64,000 nucleotides of DNA from Roseiarcus sp036489975 (GCA_036489975.1 DASXES010000140.1:40164-104163); one strand, 5' to 3'; counted from the first letter of the stretch, positions 1 through 8,190 are shown. Numbers and translations: made by a program. Notes: generated by a model from the letters alone, not told the origin.

Positions 1-71
1 CGCCCGAGCGCCTCGACCGCGGCGCGTTCCGCCCGCTTGATCTTGCGCCTGACGACGCCGAGTTCGGTCAT
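1..71 (-). CDS. N-terminus of RraA/CHA-aldolase-like protein (partial)
   Basis: Only the first 23 codons are inside the window; the gene runs off the left edge. The ATG at 71 (reverse strand) is preceded by a good AGGAGAG ribosome site. The visible residues begin MTELGVVRRKIKRAE and end in an Ala-rich VEALG stretch. This resembles the start of 4-carboxy-4-hydroxy-2-oxoadipate (CHA) aldolases of the RraA fold, which typically begin with a LGVV..NIERA pattern before VEALG. The catalytic part is not visible, so the call rests on a short N-terminal resemblance only. Confidence 0.4.
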   Translation of the reverse strand, partial: MTELGVVRRKIKRAERAAVEALG

Positions 72-353
72 CTCTCTCCTCCCGGACCGGTGGCGCCCAC
101 GCCTCGCTCCCGACGCGGAGCAACCGGTCGACTTCATAGTCCCTATGCCGCCGCGGGCGCAACGCTAGCGGTCAGAGAGACGAAAATCGCGTGACCCTGA
201 TGGCAAGCGCGCACCGTTGCCATTTATCGTTGAGTTTGGCCGCTTGCGGGGCGCGATCCGGAGCGCGAGCTGAGGGCGCCCCGGGCATTTGACTTTTGAC
301 ATTCTCGCCCGCTCAGTGGTCTCTCGATTTCCCGTTCGCGGAGGGCAGCGCCC

Positions 354-929
354 ATGCTTAAAGGGATCGCAATAGGAATCGTACTCGCGATAATCGTTGG
401 CATAGGCGTAGGCTATGTTGCCGTCGTGAGTGGGGCCATTCCGGCCAATGCCGACGCCCAGCCCGGTCCAATTGAGCAATGGCTTGCCGCAACGTCGCTG
501 CAAGCGACGTTGAATTCGCAGGCTCCGAAGGAAGCAAATCCAGTCGCGCCGACCGACGCAAACCTGATCGATGGCATTCGACTGTACGGTCAGAATTGCG
601 CGATTTGTCACGGTTCGGCCGATGGGGAAAAGTCGACCTCTTGGATCGCCAAGGGCGAATATCCAGCGCCGCCTCAGTTGGCCAGCGACGGGGTCGAAGA
701 TGATCCAGAAGGTTGGACGTTTTGGAAAATCAAACATGGCATTCGCCTGACTGGAATGCCGTCGTGGAAAGATGCTTTGGACGATAAGCAGATTTGGACC
801 TTGGCGCTATTCCTGAAACACATGGATAAACTTCCGCCGGCTGCCAATGCGGAATGGAAAGCACTCCCGGCGCCCCATCCGGGTCCAGCATCGATCAATA
901 ACCCGACGCCGCCAAAATCGGGCGGATAA
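354..929 (+). CDS. Membrane-anchored monohaem cytochrome c
   Basis: 191 residues. An uncleaved or signal-like hydrophobic helix (residues 4-28) precedes a soluble domain with one haem c site, CAICH (C82, C85, H86); M135 in GMPSW is the likely distal ligand. The arrangement is that of single-domain cytochromes related to the C-terminal domain of CcoP. It should act in the periplasm as an electron carrier. It stands alone, so its partner dehydrogenase or oxidase is not known. ATG chosen because it places the hydrophobic helix at the very N-terminus. The C-terminus is Pro-rich and probably disordered. Confidence 0.85.
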   Translation: MLKGIAIGIVLAIIVGIGVGYVAVVSGAIPANADAQPGPIEQWLAATSLQATLNSQAPKEANPVAPTDANLIDGIRLYGQNCAICHGSADGEKSTSWIAKGEYPAPPQLASDGVEDDPEGWTFWKIKHGIRLTGMPSWKDALDDKQIWTLALFLKHMDKLPPAANAEWKALPAPHPGPASINNPTPPKSGG

Positions 930-1107
930 TGTCGCCGGAGAAACACTTCGTTAATCGGGTTGGAAGGCGGCGAGCCAGCGTTTTGGGTCGAACGATCGGC
1001 CTCAACGCTGATCACGAAAACGTGAACGACCCTACTTCATCCCGACCAGGACCGATCCGTCTACCGATCCACTGACTGTCGCCGCCGTATCGACAGGCGG
1101 AGATGCA

Positions 1108-1449
1108 ATGGTGAATTCGTTTTTGGGGCAGCCAATCGCCTTTCAGGAAGGCGCCTTGATTGGCGCGACCGGCTATCCCTTTTCAGCGCTTCCCACCGCC
1201 TCGAGCATACCCTACTCGCTCGCCGAAGACAGCATCGGCCTGGCGTTTTCTCTCCCGGATGGGATCCACTATGGGTTCGTCACCACGCTCGGCCCTGAGG
1301 TGATCCTGTACGGATACAACACCACCCCGGGCGGTTTTATCACCGTCGGCGTGCCAGAACCTGCAACCTGGGCCATGTTCATTATTGGTATGGGCTTGCT
1401 CGGCGCCCTGGCGCGCAAAAGAGCAATAGTTTCGCCACGGCCTGCCTGA
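1108..1449 (+). CDS. PEP-CTERM anchored protein lacking a signal peptide
   Basis: 113 residues from the ATG. The C-terminus carries a clear PEP-CTERM sorting signal: VPEPATWAMF, then a hydrophobic stretch (FIIGMGLLGAL) and a basic tail (ARKR). Family knowledge: such proteins are exported by Sec, cut by an exosortase and displayed at the surface or in the matrix. Here no signal peptide precedes the domain. The frame stays open upstream to a stop at 1009-1011, but the extra ~32 codons are not signal-like. The gene is therefore either a 5'-truncated remnant or is mis-started. No exosortase gene is in the window. Confidence 0.6.
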   Translation: MVNSFLGQPIAFQEGALIGATGYPFSALPTASSIPYSLAEDSIGLAFSLPDGIHYGFVTTLGPEVILYGYNTTPGGFITVGVPEPATWAMFIIGMGLLGALARKRAIVSPRPA

Positions 1450-1712
1450 CTTCGAGGCCGGCCTAAACACCAGCTCCGCAGCCTTTCATAAAACGAGAGC
1501 CGATAAGGTTCTGACGGCGCTTTGGCGCGCGCCTTAGCACTATTCATAACTATAGAGTCTCCTTCAGAAAGATTTTGTCTAATATTAAATGGCCGCGGGC
1601 GCCGAAACTTCTGTCCGCCCAGTCCGTAATCTTTATGCGGCCATTCCAGGCCCCGCGCAGCAGGGCCGGAATGGAGGAATGCGGGATCGTATTTTGTAAT
1701 ATGGAGGAAGAA

Positions 1713-2681
1713 ATGGCCAGACAAAGCAGTATATATGGGGCGTCCAGCGATCAACGACCAGGAATCGGGAGCGGACGGCGTGAGTTCCTGCGCAGCCTCG
1801 GGCTAGGAGCGGCCGGCGCCGCCGTATTGGGGACGACTGCCACCTTCTCCAGCGAGGCGAACGCCCAGGCGGTGACTGACGCCGCCATCCTGACGTTTGC
1901 GCTGAACCTCGAATATCTGGAAGCCGAATTCTACCTCAGGGCGGCGACTGACGCTGGACTGCCGCCGCAGGATATCGGCCCCGATCCCGGCCCGGTCACT
2001 GGCGGCGCCATGGTCAATTTCATGGGCGATGCGACAGTCAAGGCCTACGCAATAGAGATCGCGCAGGAGGAACACAAACACGTTCAGTTCCTGCGCGCGG
2101 CGCTGACCGCCTTGACCGGGTCTGCGATCTCGCGTCCAGCCCTGGACCTTTCGTCCAGCTTCGCCGCGGCTGCTCTTATCGCCGGCCTTGGCACAGGTTT
2201 CAGTCCCTATGCCGACCCAAACAGCTTCCTGCTCGGGGCCTATATATTCGAGGATGTTGGCGTCACCGCCTATCACGGCGCGGCGCCGTTGATCGCCAAC
2301 AAGGTTGTTCTTGACAAGGCTGCCGGCATTCTGGCGGCCGAGGCGTATCACGCCGGGATCATTCGGGCATCGCTCTTCGTTGGCGGCTTTGCGAGTAAAA
2401 CCACCGCGATCTCGAACCTGCGAGCGTCCCTGGACGGTACGATTCATACTCAGAACCAGGATGATTTCGGTGTCGGCACGACGGCCACTCCGATGATCGC
2501 TAACCTGAGTAACGCGATGAACGGCTCGCTTCTCGGCGGCTTTCCGAGCAATTCACCGCCCGGAAATAACGCCATCGCTTTCGATCGAACAACGCGACAG
2601 GTGCTCAATATCGTCTATGGCGGGGTCAATGCGACGAAGGGCCTCTTTTTCCCGGCGGGCCTGAACGGCCCAATCCGGTAG
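1713..2681 (+). CDS. Tat-exported ferritin-like domain protein
   Basis: 322 residues from the ATG at 1713, which has a strong GGAGGAAG site; the frame is open further upstream, but that part has no ribosome site. Residues 20-53 form a twin-arginine signal (GRREFLRSLG, then a hydrophobic Ala/Gly stretch and an AQA cleavage site). The mature part is a ferritin-like four-helix domain with candidate metal ligands in LNLEYLEAEFY (about 64-74), IAQEEHKHVQF (116-126), a later EDVGVTAYHGA and AEAYHAGI. The family is known from desiccation-related and stress-associated exported proteins; its substrate is unknown. An AT-rich region with TAATAT near 1578 may be the promoter. Confidence 0.8.
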   Translation: MARQSSIYGASSDQRPGIGSGRREFLRSLGLGAAGAAVLGTTATFSSEANAQAVTDAAILTFALNLEYLEAEFYLRAATDAGLPPQDIGPDPGPVTGGAMVNFMGDATVKAYAIEIAQEEHKHVQFLRAALTALTGSAISRPALDLSSSFAAAALIAGLGTGFSPYADPNSFLLGAYIFEDVGVTAYHGAAPLIANKVVLDKAAGILAAEAYHAGIIRASLFVGGFASKTTAISNLRASLDGTIHTQNQDDFGVGTTATPMIANLSNAMNGSLLGGFPSNSPPGNNAIAFDRTTRQVLNIVYGGVNATKGLFFPAGLNGPIR

Positions 2682-2938
2682 GCTCGCGCAACGGGCCGTC
2701 CCAGCGAATGGGGCGGCTTCCTCGGCACGAACAGGAGCATACGGGCCACGAGCGTTTGTCTTTGGGCGACTATCATCTGAAGAGATCAGCTGCCACCCTC
2801 ACTCGAAGCCGGTCTTAACCCCAAGAAATACCGGCTGGGAGCGTAACGCAAGGCTCAGGCGAAACGAACGAGGAGACGTGTCGGTTTCTCGCCACGTCCG
2901 GCGCCGCCTTGCGGCGTCGCCATTGGAGAATTGTTCCC

Positions 2939-3139
2939 ATGACCAGGATGTTCCTGCTTTCCGTCCCGCTGCTCGCCTTCGGCGTTGTCTCCGCGCTTCC
3001 CGCTCAGGCGGAAGACACGACGATGAAGAAGGACACGATGCATATGTCGAAGCCCGCGCATCACATGAAAAAGGACGCGATGATGCATAAGGACTCAATG
3101 AAGAAAGACACGATGATGAAGGACGACACGCAGAAATAA
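2939..3139 (+). CDS. Pentapeptide MXKDX repeat protein
   Basis: 66 residues. A signal peptide (1-24, ending PAQA) is followed by a short mature chain made almost only of Met, Lys, Asp and His in a loose five-residue rhythm (MKKDT, MKKDA, MHKDS, MKKDT, MMKDD). This is the signature of the pentapeptide MXKDX family, small exported proteins of unknown function. The Met/His content would suit metal (copper or silver) binding, which is inference. The ATG at 2939 is chosen because it starts the signal peptide directly. Confidence 0.8.
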   Translation: MTRMFLLSVPLLAFGVVSALPAQAEDTTMKKDTMHMSKPAHHMKKDAMMHKDSMKKDTMMKDDTQK

Positions 3140-3435
3140 GCGGGATCTGGCCACCCGCGCTTGAGGCCTACGCGAGCCGCGACCGCGGAATGTTCCAGAG
3201 CGACCTCGCCGCCGAAGGGGTCGGCGGAGCGGCGCATGCGATGCGCTCGGGCGCCTGCCCGGGCGTTGGAAGCCCCAGGCCACGAACGAAAACGCGACCC
3301 TTGGGTCGAAACCGGTCAAGTGATCCTGTTTCGACCCTGGGAGCGGTTTGTCGGTGTAAAACGGCCAATCCGCTCCACGAACGTAACTTTGTGCTATCTT
3401 CCTCTGGAGATTGGTGGGGCTGATTCGGGGCGCGA
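3140..3435. other. Intergenic region, 296 bp
   Basis: No convincing reading frame on either strand; the open frames here have no ribosome site or recognisable protein features. The only structure seen is the inverted repeat at 3303-3337. Confidence 0.6.
3303..3337. repeat. 10-bp perfect inverted repeat, possible stem-loop
   Basis: GGGTCGAAAC (3303-3312) and its exact reverse complement GTTTCGACCC (3328-3337) are separated by 15 bases. No T-tract follows on either strand, so it does not look like an intrinsic terminator. It lies about 100 bp before the GTG of the oxidase-subunit-like gene at 3436 and could be an operator or part of a dispersed repeat. Confidence 0.5.
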
Positions 3436-3813
3436 GTGAAATCGATCGATACGACCTACCTCGCCATTGGCGCGCTATGGCTGGTGCTCGGAATGGCGCT
3501 CGGCATCGCGATGGGGGCGAGCGCGAACTTCCTCTTCATGCCCGTCCACGCGCATATCAACCTCATCGGTTTCGCGTGTCATTCGATCTTCGGCATGGCC
3601 TATCGGCAATGGCCGACGATGAAGGCCTCGGGTCTCTCCCTCTATCAGTTCTGGATCTTCGTGATCTCAACCCCGATCACGTTGATTAGCCTGGCCTTCA
3701 CCCTGACCGGCGGTCCGGCGTTGCCGACCATCATCGGATCATTCGGTCTCCTGATCGGCGCGGCGCTGTTCTGCTTCTTGGCTTGGCGGACGCTGCTCGT
3801 CGCGGCGGATTGA
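3436..3813 (+). CDS. Small 4-TM protein resembling heme-copper oxidase subunit I
   Basis: 125 residues, GTG start. Four hydrophobic segments (about 8-28, 44-60, 70-92, 98-120). The segment PVHAHINLIGF (H38, H40) resembles the helix-II region of cbb3-type/NorB-like subunit I, where a His in such a motif ligates low-spin haem; H49 lies one helical stretch further on. The protein is far too short to be an oxidase subunit. It may bind haem or be a remnant fold. No oxidase subunits adjoin it. I see the motif and topology; function is unknown. Confidence 0.65.
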   Translation: MKSIDTTYLAIGALWLVLGMALGIAMGASANFLFMPVHAHINLIGFACHSIFGMAYRQWPTMKASGLSLYQFWIFVISTPITLISLAFTLTGGPALPTIIGSFGLLIGAALFCFLAWRTLLVAAD

Positions 3814-3864
3814 GCGCGCGGACGACCACGCCACAATCCGCAACGAGGGCCATGCCCGCTCGGA

Positions 3865-4386
3865 TTACTCCGCGGCTGCCGCGGCCCGCTTCGGAAGCAC
3901 CCAGTTCGGGCGGGGAAAGTGGCAGGTGTAGCCGTTCGGGTAGCGCTCGAGATAGTCCTGATGCTCAGGCTCAGCCTGCCAGAACGGACCCGCCGGCTGG
4001 ATCTCCGTGACCACTTTGCCGGGCCATAAGCCCGACGCATTCACGTCCGCGATCGTGTCGAGCGCCACGCGCTTCTGTTCGTCGCTGGTGGTGAAGATGG
4101 CCGACCGATAGCTCGCGCCGACATCGTTCCCCTGCCGGTTGCGGGTCGTCGGGTCGTGGATCTGAAAGAAGAGCTCGAGCAGCGTCCGGTAGCTGATTTT
4201 CGCCGGATCGAAGACGATTTCGATCGCCTCCGCGTGATTGCCGTGGTTCCGGTAGGTCGCATTCGGGACCTCGCCGCCGGTATAGCCGACCCGGGTCGAA
4301 ACGACCCCGGGATAGCGGCGGATCAGATCCTGCATGCCCCAGAAGCATCCGCCGGCGAGAACCGCCCGCTCCGTTGAACCTGCCAT
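3865..4386 (-). CDS. msrA: Peptide-methionine (S)-S-oxide reductase
   Basis: 173 residues. Reduces methionine-S-sulfoxide in proteins or free, using a cysteine sulfenic-acid cycle recharged by thioredoxin. The catalytic GCFWG motif is at 13-17 (C14). The family patterns VGYTGG, NATYRNHGNHAEA and the C-terminal GYTCHF, which holds a possible resolving Cys, are all present. The inner ATG at 4386 is preferred over the one at 4407 because AGGAGG lies 7 bases before it. Monocistronic, convergent with the gene before it; no msrB adjoins. Confidence 0.93.
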   Translation of the reverse strand: MAGSTERAVLAGGCFWGMQDLIRRYPGVVSTRVGYTGGEVPNATYRNHGNHAEAIEIVFDPAKISYRTLLELFFQIHDPTTRNRQGNDVGASYRSAIFTTSDEQKRVALDTIADVNASGLWPGKVVTEIQPAGPFWQAEPEHQDYLERYPNGYTCHFPRPNWVLPKRAAAAAE

Positions 4387-4618
4387 GGCTGCGCCTCCTG
4401 CTGACATGGGCTTTCGTCGCCCGGGTGACGGACATCCCGCCGCTGCTTTAGATAATCATCCCGAGCGAAAACAACACCCGGCGCCCATCGGTCAGAAGGC
4501 GCCGGCGCCAGGGCGCGCGCCTCCCGTGAGCGCGGACGGATTCTTTGCTCCCCCAGGCGCGAAGTCGCTCGCCTCCCGCCCGAGGCCGCAGACTCGGCGC
4601 CGCGGCACAACGAGGGAG

Positions 4619-4656
4619 TTGACAACGCTCAAGCCCTTACCACGTTAAATTGGTAG
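4619..4656 (+). promoter_or_regulatory. Candidate promoter/operator of the CmcJ-like gene
   Basis: A consensus -35 hexamer TTGACA (4619-4624) is followed by TTAAAT at 4645-4650; the 20-base spacing is longer than usual. Overlapping it is an inverted repeat TACCA (4638-4642) / TGGTA (4651-4655) with 8 bases between. The pair lies 23-60 bp before the ATG at 4679, a position suited to a repressor. Confidence 0.35.
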
Positions 4657-4678
4657 ACTGTTAGTTTGGACGTTCGAC

Positions 4679-5542
4679 ATGGCTCAGATCGCAACCGCGT
4701 CGCTTCCCAGCATTCAGGCCGCCTTGAACTATTTGGCCGCCGCAGGCGAGAAGCCGGTCACCTACGCCTACCAGCCTCCGCCTGGCGTTCCGTGGTCGAC
4801 CGCCGAGCCTGATGAGCGCGCGACGATCATTCACAATCTTCGTCCCGCGGCCTCAAAATTCCTGCTGGACGACGCCGGGTTCCAGTTCCTGACCCACGCA
4901 AGCGCGGTCAAGGATTTCTGGAACGAGGACGAGATAAGGCGCGTCTATTATCCTGAGTCCGTCGCGCTCTTGAAGCGGGTTACGGGGGCCGCCGAAGTGC
5001 GCGTCTTCGACCACACGCTGAGGCGTCGCGTGCCTGGCGAGAACGACCGCTCGACGCCAGGCGTTCCCCGCCAGCCCGCCAATCGCGTTCATGTCGATCA
5101 GACGGCGGCGTCCGGCGAGTCGCGCCTTCGGATCGAATATCCGGATGAAGCCGACGCCCTGCTTCGCCGCCGCGTCGCCATCGTCAATCTGTGGCGGCCG
5201 ATCAAATCGCCGGTGCTCGACGCCCCGCTCGCCGTCTGCGACGCGCGCAGCGTCGCGCCGCAGGATCTCGTCGCCTCCGATCTCGTGTTTCGCGATCGGC
5301 GCGGCGAGACTTACAACCTCGTCTACAATCCGGGCCAGCGGTGGTTCTATGCGCCGGAAATGCACGCGGACGAGGTTCTGCTGCTCAAGTGCTACGACTC
5401 GCGCGACGACGGCGCGGTCGCGCGTTTCGCGCCGCATACGGCCTTCATCGATCCGACCGCGCCTCAAGACGCGCCGCCGCGCGAGAGCATCGAGTTGCGC
5501 GCGTTCGTCATTTTCGGGGAAGACGAAAAAGTCCGGCATTGA
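4679..5542 (+). CDS. CmcJ/NvfI-family Fe(II)/2-oxoglutarate-type oxygenase
   Basis: 287 residues. Matches the family of CmcJ (cephamycin 7-alpha-methoxylation partner) and the fungal NvfI, with the typical opening (a TYAYQPPPG segment, then HNLRP), the iron-site HVD at H138-D140, a WRPIKSP-like segment, and a distal His (H253 in RFAPHTAFIDP). Family knowledge: members act on secondary metabolites and often on unknown substrates. The gene stands alone, with no biosynthetic cluster around it. The substrate cannot be inferred. It has its own promoter-like region upstream. Confidence 0.8.
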   Translation: MAQIATASLPSIQAALNYLAAAGEKPVTYAYQPPPGVPWSTAEPDERATIIHNLRPAASKFLLDDAGFQFLTHASAVKDFWNEDEIRRVYYPESVALLKRVTGAAEVRVFDHTLRRRVPGENDRSTPGVPRQPANRVHVDQTAASGESRLRIEYPDEADALLRRRVAIVNLWRPIKSPVLDAPLAVCDARSVAPQDLVASDLVFRDRRGETYNLVYNPGQRWFYAPEMHADEVLLLKCYDSRDDGAVARFAPHTAFIDPTAPQDAPPRESIELRAFVIFGEDEKVRH

Positions 5543-5680
5543 CCCGAACAGGCTCCCGGTGTTCCCTGAGGCATACCCCCAGCTACAAATAGATGTGTGT
5601 GATGAGCCTTGGGCGCCGCTGAAGCGGCCGAGGCGCGGGCGGCGCTCTCGCGCCCGCTTTCAAGTTGGAGACTGAACGCA

Positions 5681-6757
5681 ATGCCCACCCTGTTCGACCC
5701 CTTGAAGATTGGCGATCTCGCGGTTCCCAACCGCATCTTCCTCGCGCCCCTGACGCGCAACCGATCGACCGGGCCGGGGCGCGTTCCCAACGCGCTGATG
5801 CGCAACTATTACGTGCAGCGCGCTTCCGCCGGCCTCATCATTTCCGAGGCGACCTCGGTCGCGCCGGCGGGCGTCGGCTATCCGCACACCCCCGGCGTAT
5901 GGTCCGACGAGCAGGTCGAGGGCTGGCGAAAGATCGTCGAGGGCGTGCACGGCGCCGGCGGACGCATCTTGCTCCAGCTCTGGCATGTCGGTCGCATCTC
6001 CGATCCCGTCTATCATGACGGGGCGCTTCCGGTCGCCCCGAGCGCGATCGCGCCCAAAGGCAATGTCAGCCTCCTGCGCCCGCAGCGCCCCTATGTCGCG
6101 CCGCGCGCGCTTGAAACCGAGGAAATTCCTCGCGTTGTCGAGGCCTTCCGCCGGGGAGCCGAGAACGCCCGGGCGGCCGGCTTCGACGGGGTCGAGATCC
6201 ATGGCGCGAACGGCTATCTGCTTGACCAGTTCCTCCAGGACGGCGCGAACAAGCGCACCGACGCCTATGGCGGCGGGATCGAGAACCGCGCCCGGCTCAT
6301 GCTCGAAGTGACGGACGCCGTCGTCTCCGTCTGGGGTCCGGGACGCGTCGGCGTGCATCTCGCGCCCCGCGGCGACTCGCATGACATGGGCGACAGCGAT
6401 CTGGCCGCGACCTTCGGCCACGTGGCGCGCGAGCTGGGTAAGCGGAAGATCGCCTTCCTTTGCGCCCGTGAATCGACCAAGGCGCCGCGGCTCGGACCCG
6501 ATCTCAAAGCGGCGTTCGGCGGCGTCTATGTCGCCAACGAGGGATTCACGCGCGAGGCGGCCGAGGCGACCCTCGCCGCCGGCGAAGCGGACGCAGTCGC
6601 CTTCGGCAAGCTTTTCCTCGCCAATCCCGACCTGCCGCGCCGCTTTGCGCTCGGCGCGCCGCTCAACGCCTGGAACTCCGAGACCTTCTACAGCGACGGC
6701 CCCGCCGGCTACACCGACTATCCGCCGCTCGACGACAAGGCGGCGGCGGCCGAATAG
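5681..6757 (+). CDS. Old Yellow Enzyme / alkene reductase
   Basis: 358 residues. FMN-dependent NAD(P)H reductase of activated C=C bonds (enones, maleimides, nitrate esters), similar to NemA. Seen: LAPLTRNRS near FMN (T25), QLWHVGR (W101, H102), and EIHGANGYLLDQFLQ with H174 and N177, which bind the substrate carbonyl or nitro group, and Y179; then TDAYGGGIENRARL and a C-terminal phosphate-binding region (AFGKLFLANPDLPRR). The ATG at 5681 gives the normal family N-terminus. In the same direction as the oxygenase before it, 138 bp apart. Confidence 0.92.
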   Translation: MPTLFDPLKIGDLAVPNRIFLAPLTRNRSTGPGRVPNALMRNYYVQRASAGLIISEATSVAPAGVGYPHTPGVWSDEQVEGWRKIVEGVHGAGGRILLQLWHVGRISDPVYHDGALPVAPSAIAPKGNVSLLRPQRPYVAPRALETEEIPRVVEAFRRGAENARAAGFDGVEIHGANGYLLDQFLQDGANKRTDAYGGGIENRARLMLEVTDAVVSVWGPGRVGVHLAPRGDSHDMGDSDLAATFGHVARELGKRKIAFLCARESTKAPRLGPDLKAAFGGVYVANEGFTREAAEATLAAGEADAVAFGKLFLANPDLPRRFALGAPLNAWNSETFYSDGPAGYTDYPPLDDKAAAAE

Positions 6758-6773
6758 GCGCGCTCGCGCGCCT
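6756..6773. terminator. Shared GC hairpin between convergent genes
   Basis: AGGCGCG / CGCGCCT form a perfect 7-bp stem around CTCG. It overlaps the stop codons of both the alkene reductase and the convergent cupin gene. There is no T-run, so it may only block read-through weakly. Confidence 0.35.
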
Positions 6774-7069
6774 TACGGCTTCAGATGCTCGATCTCCATG
6801 AAGGCGAAATCGTATGCGTTGGCGTTGACCACATTGTGCTCGACACCCGCGCGCCGCGCATAGGGAACGTGTCGCTTGAGCGCCGCAGTCCGCGAGCCGC
6901 CGCCGGGCTCCTCCAGAAGCAGATCGCCGTCAGCCATGGGCACGACGACATAGTCGGCCTCGTGCCGGTGCCATCCCGTCTCGGCGCCGGGCGCGAATCG
7001 CCATTCGGTGACGCGCACATGCGGCTCCGAGATATGGACATGAGGCGTGGCTTTCGGTCTTGAAGGCAT
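6773..7069 (-). CDS. Single-domain cupin protein
   Basis: 98 residues. One small beta-barrel with the cupin metal motif GWHRHEADYVVVP (H34, H36, with E37 and Y40) and a weaker second motif. Members bind a metal or small ligand; many are of unknown function or are accessory isomerases. The ATG at 7069 is preferred because MPSRPKATPH is a usual N-terminus and a GGGAG site lies before it. It lies downstream of, and in the same direction as, the DMSP-lyase-like cupin gene (187 bp gap). Confidence 0.75.
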   Translation of the reverse strand: MPSRPKATPHVHISEPHVRVTEWRFAPGAETGWHRHEADYVVVPMADGDLLLEEPGGGSRTAALKRHVPYARRAGVEHNVVNANAYDFAFMEIEHLKP

Positions 7070-7256
7070 GAGCGGCTCCCTTTGGGGTTCATGGCCCGCA
7101 CTTCCACAGTTCAATGCCAAGCGGACCATCAAGTATTGCTATAGCAGCCAAAAGCAGGAGGCAGGCAGCGCGACACTGCCGCCCGCATCCCGCGGGCGAC
7201 GTCTCACCTGGAAAGATGGGTCCGAAAGACTCGCCGCTTCCGCCGCACGGCGCGGT

Positions 7257-7856
7257 TCATCGGCCGATGCGCGATTTCGCCTGAAGATCGCCGGCGCGCC
7301 AGACATAGGCGGCGAGCAAGGGCTCTTGCGAAGTGCGCATGGCGTGGCCGGTCCACGAGGAATGATGAATCCATGTCCCCGGCGGACGAAGCCGCCAATC
7401 GGACTGATCCGAACGCCACGAGGCCCGACCGGCGAGCGGAAGATAGAGTTCCTCCGCCGCGTGCGCATGATCGGGATATTCGGTCTCGGGACCGAGCAAA
7501 AGAACGCCGCAGGCGACCCTGTCGCTTACGAAGGCGCCGCGCTGCCCGACCCATTCGTTATAGCCGTAGTTTTCGAGGAAACGCTGGCCGAAATCGGCTT
7601 TGCTATAGGTCTGCCGCCAGTCAAGGTCGGAGGCCGCCGCCTCGAGCGCCTCGACCAGCTCCCTCGTGCGCGGCGGCGCCAATCGCGCGAGACCCTCAAG
7701 CGCGGCGACGACGGGAAGCGAGCGCGCGACAAAAGGCCGCGCGATCAACTTCCGCGGCCAGTCGCTGAGGAAGGCTTCGGCCTGCGGCCCCGCTGTCTCG
7801 AGCAACGCGCGCAGAGCCTCGACCAGCGGATGCAGCAGATCGTGAATCCGTGTCAT
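7257..7856 (-). CDS. Dimethylsulfoniopropionate (DMSP) lyase-like cupin
   Basis: 199 residues. An all-helical N-terminal half precedes a cupin with the metal-site pattern YPDHAHAAEELYLPL (H130, H132, E136, Y138) and a late His in HHSSWTGHAM (H171). This is the arrangement of the DddL/DddQ/DddW/DddK cupin DMSP lyases, which cleave DMSP to dimethyl sulfide and acrylate. The family also contains many non-marine members whose activity is untested. The start is the ATG at 7856; upstream extension has no protein-like content. No acrylate or DMS genes lie nearby, so the substrate is uncertain. Confidence 0.75.
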   Translation of the reverse strand: MTRIHDLLHPLVEALRALLETAGPQAEAFLSDWPRKLIARPFVARSLPVVAALEGLARLAPPRTRELVEALEAAASDLDWRQTYSKADFGQRFLENYGYNEWVGQRGAFVSDRVACGVLLLGPETEYPDHAHAAEELYLPLAGRASWRSDQSDWRLRPPGTWIHHSSWTGHAMRTSQEPLLAAYVWRAGDLQAKSRIGR

Positions 7857-8190
7857 GGCCCGGCTCCGGGCGCAGCGAGCGGGGCCGGATAGGTCAGCGC
7901 TCCGTCCGGCCCGAGGTGGATTGCGTGTCCGATGGTGGAGGGACCTTATGGGCATCGGGCGGGAATAGGCCGGCGACGGCGGGGCGATCAAGCGCGCCAT
8001 ACCGGACCTGGGACCGGCCCAGCGGCGGACGAGGCGAGCGCGGGGCGCGCGTCGGCTGACATCGCGCTTTTGTCAGGCCTGCGGATCACCGCGTTGCGCC
8101 ACAATTTCCCGCGCCCCGCAGGCTGATTGCGGAACGCGCGAGAAATCGCCAGAATGGTCGCAGTCTTAGGGGAACTTGGGGAACGCAGCC
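7857..8190. other. Divergent intergenic region, 334 bp
   Basis: Lies between the divergently read DMSP-lyase-like gene and the small lipoprotein gene, so it should hold both promoters. I could not pick out convincing -35/-10 pairs or a coding frame. Confidence 0.5.
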
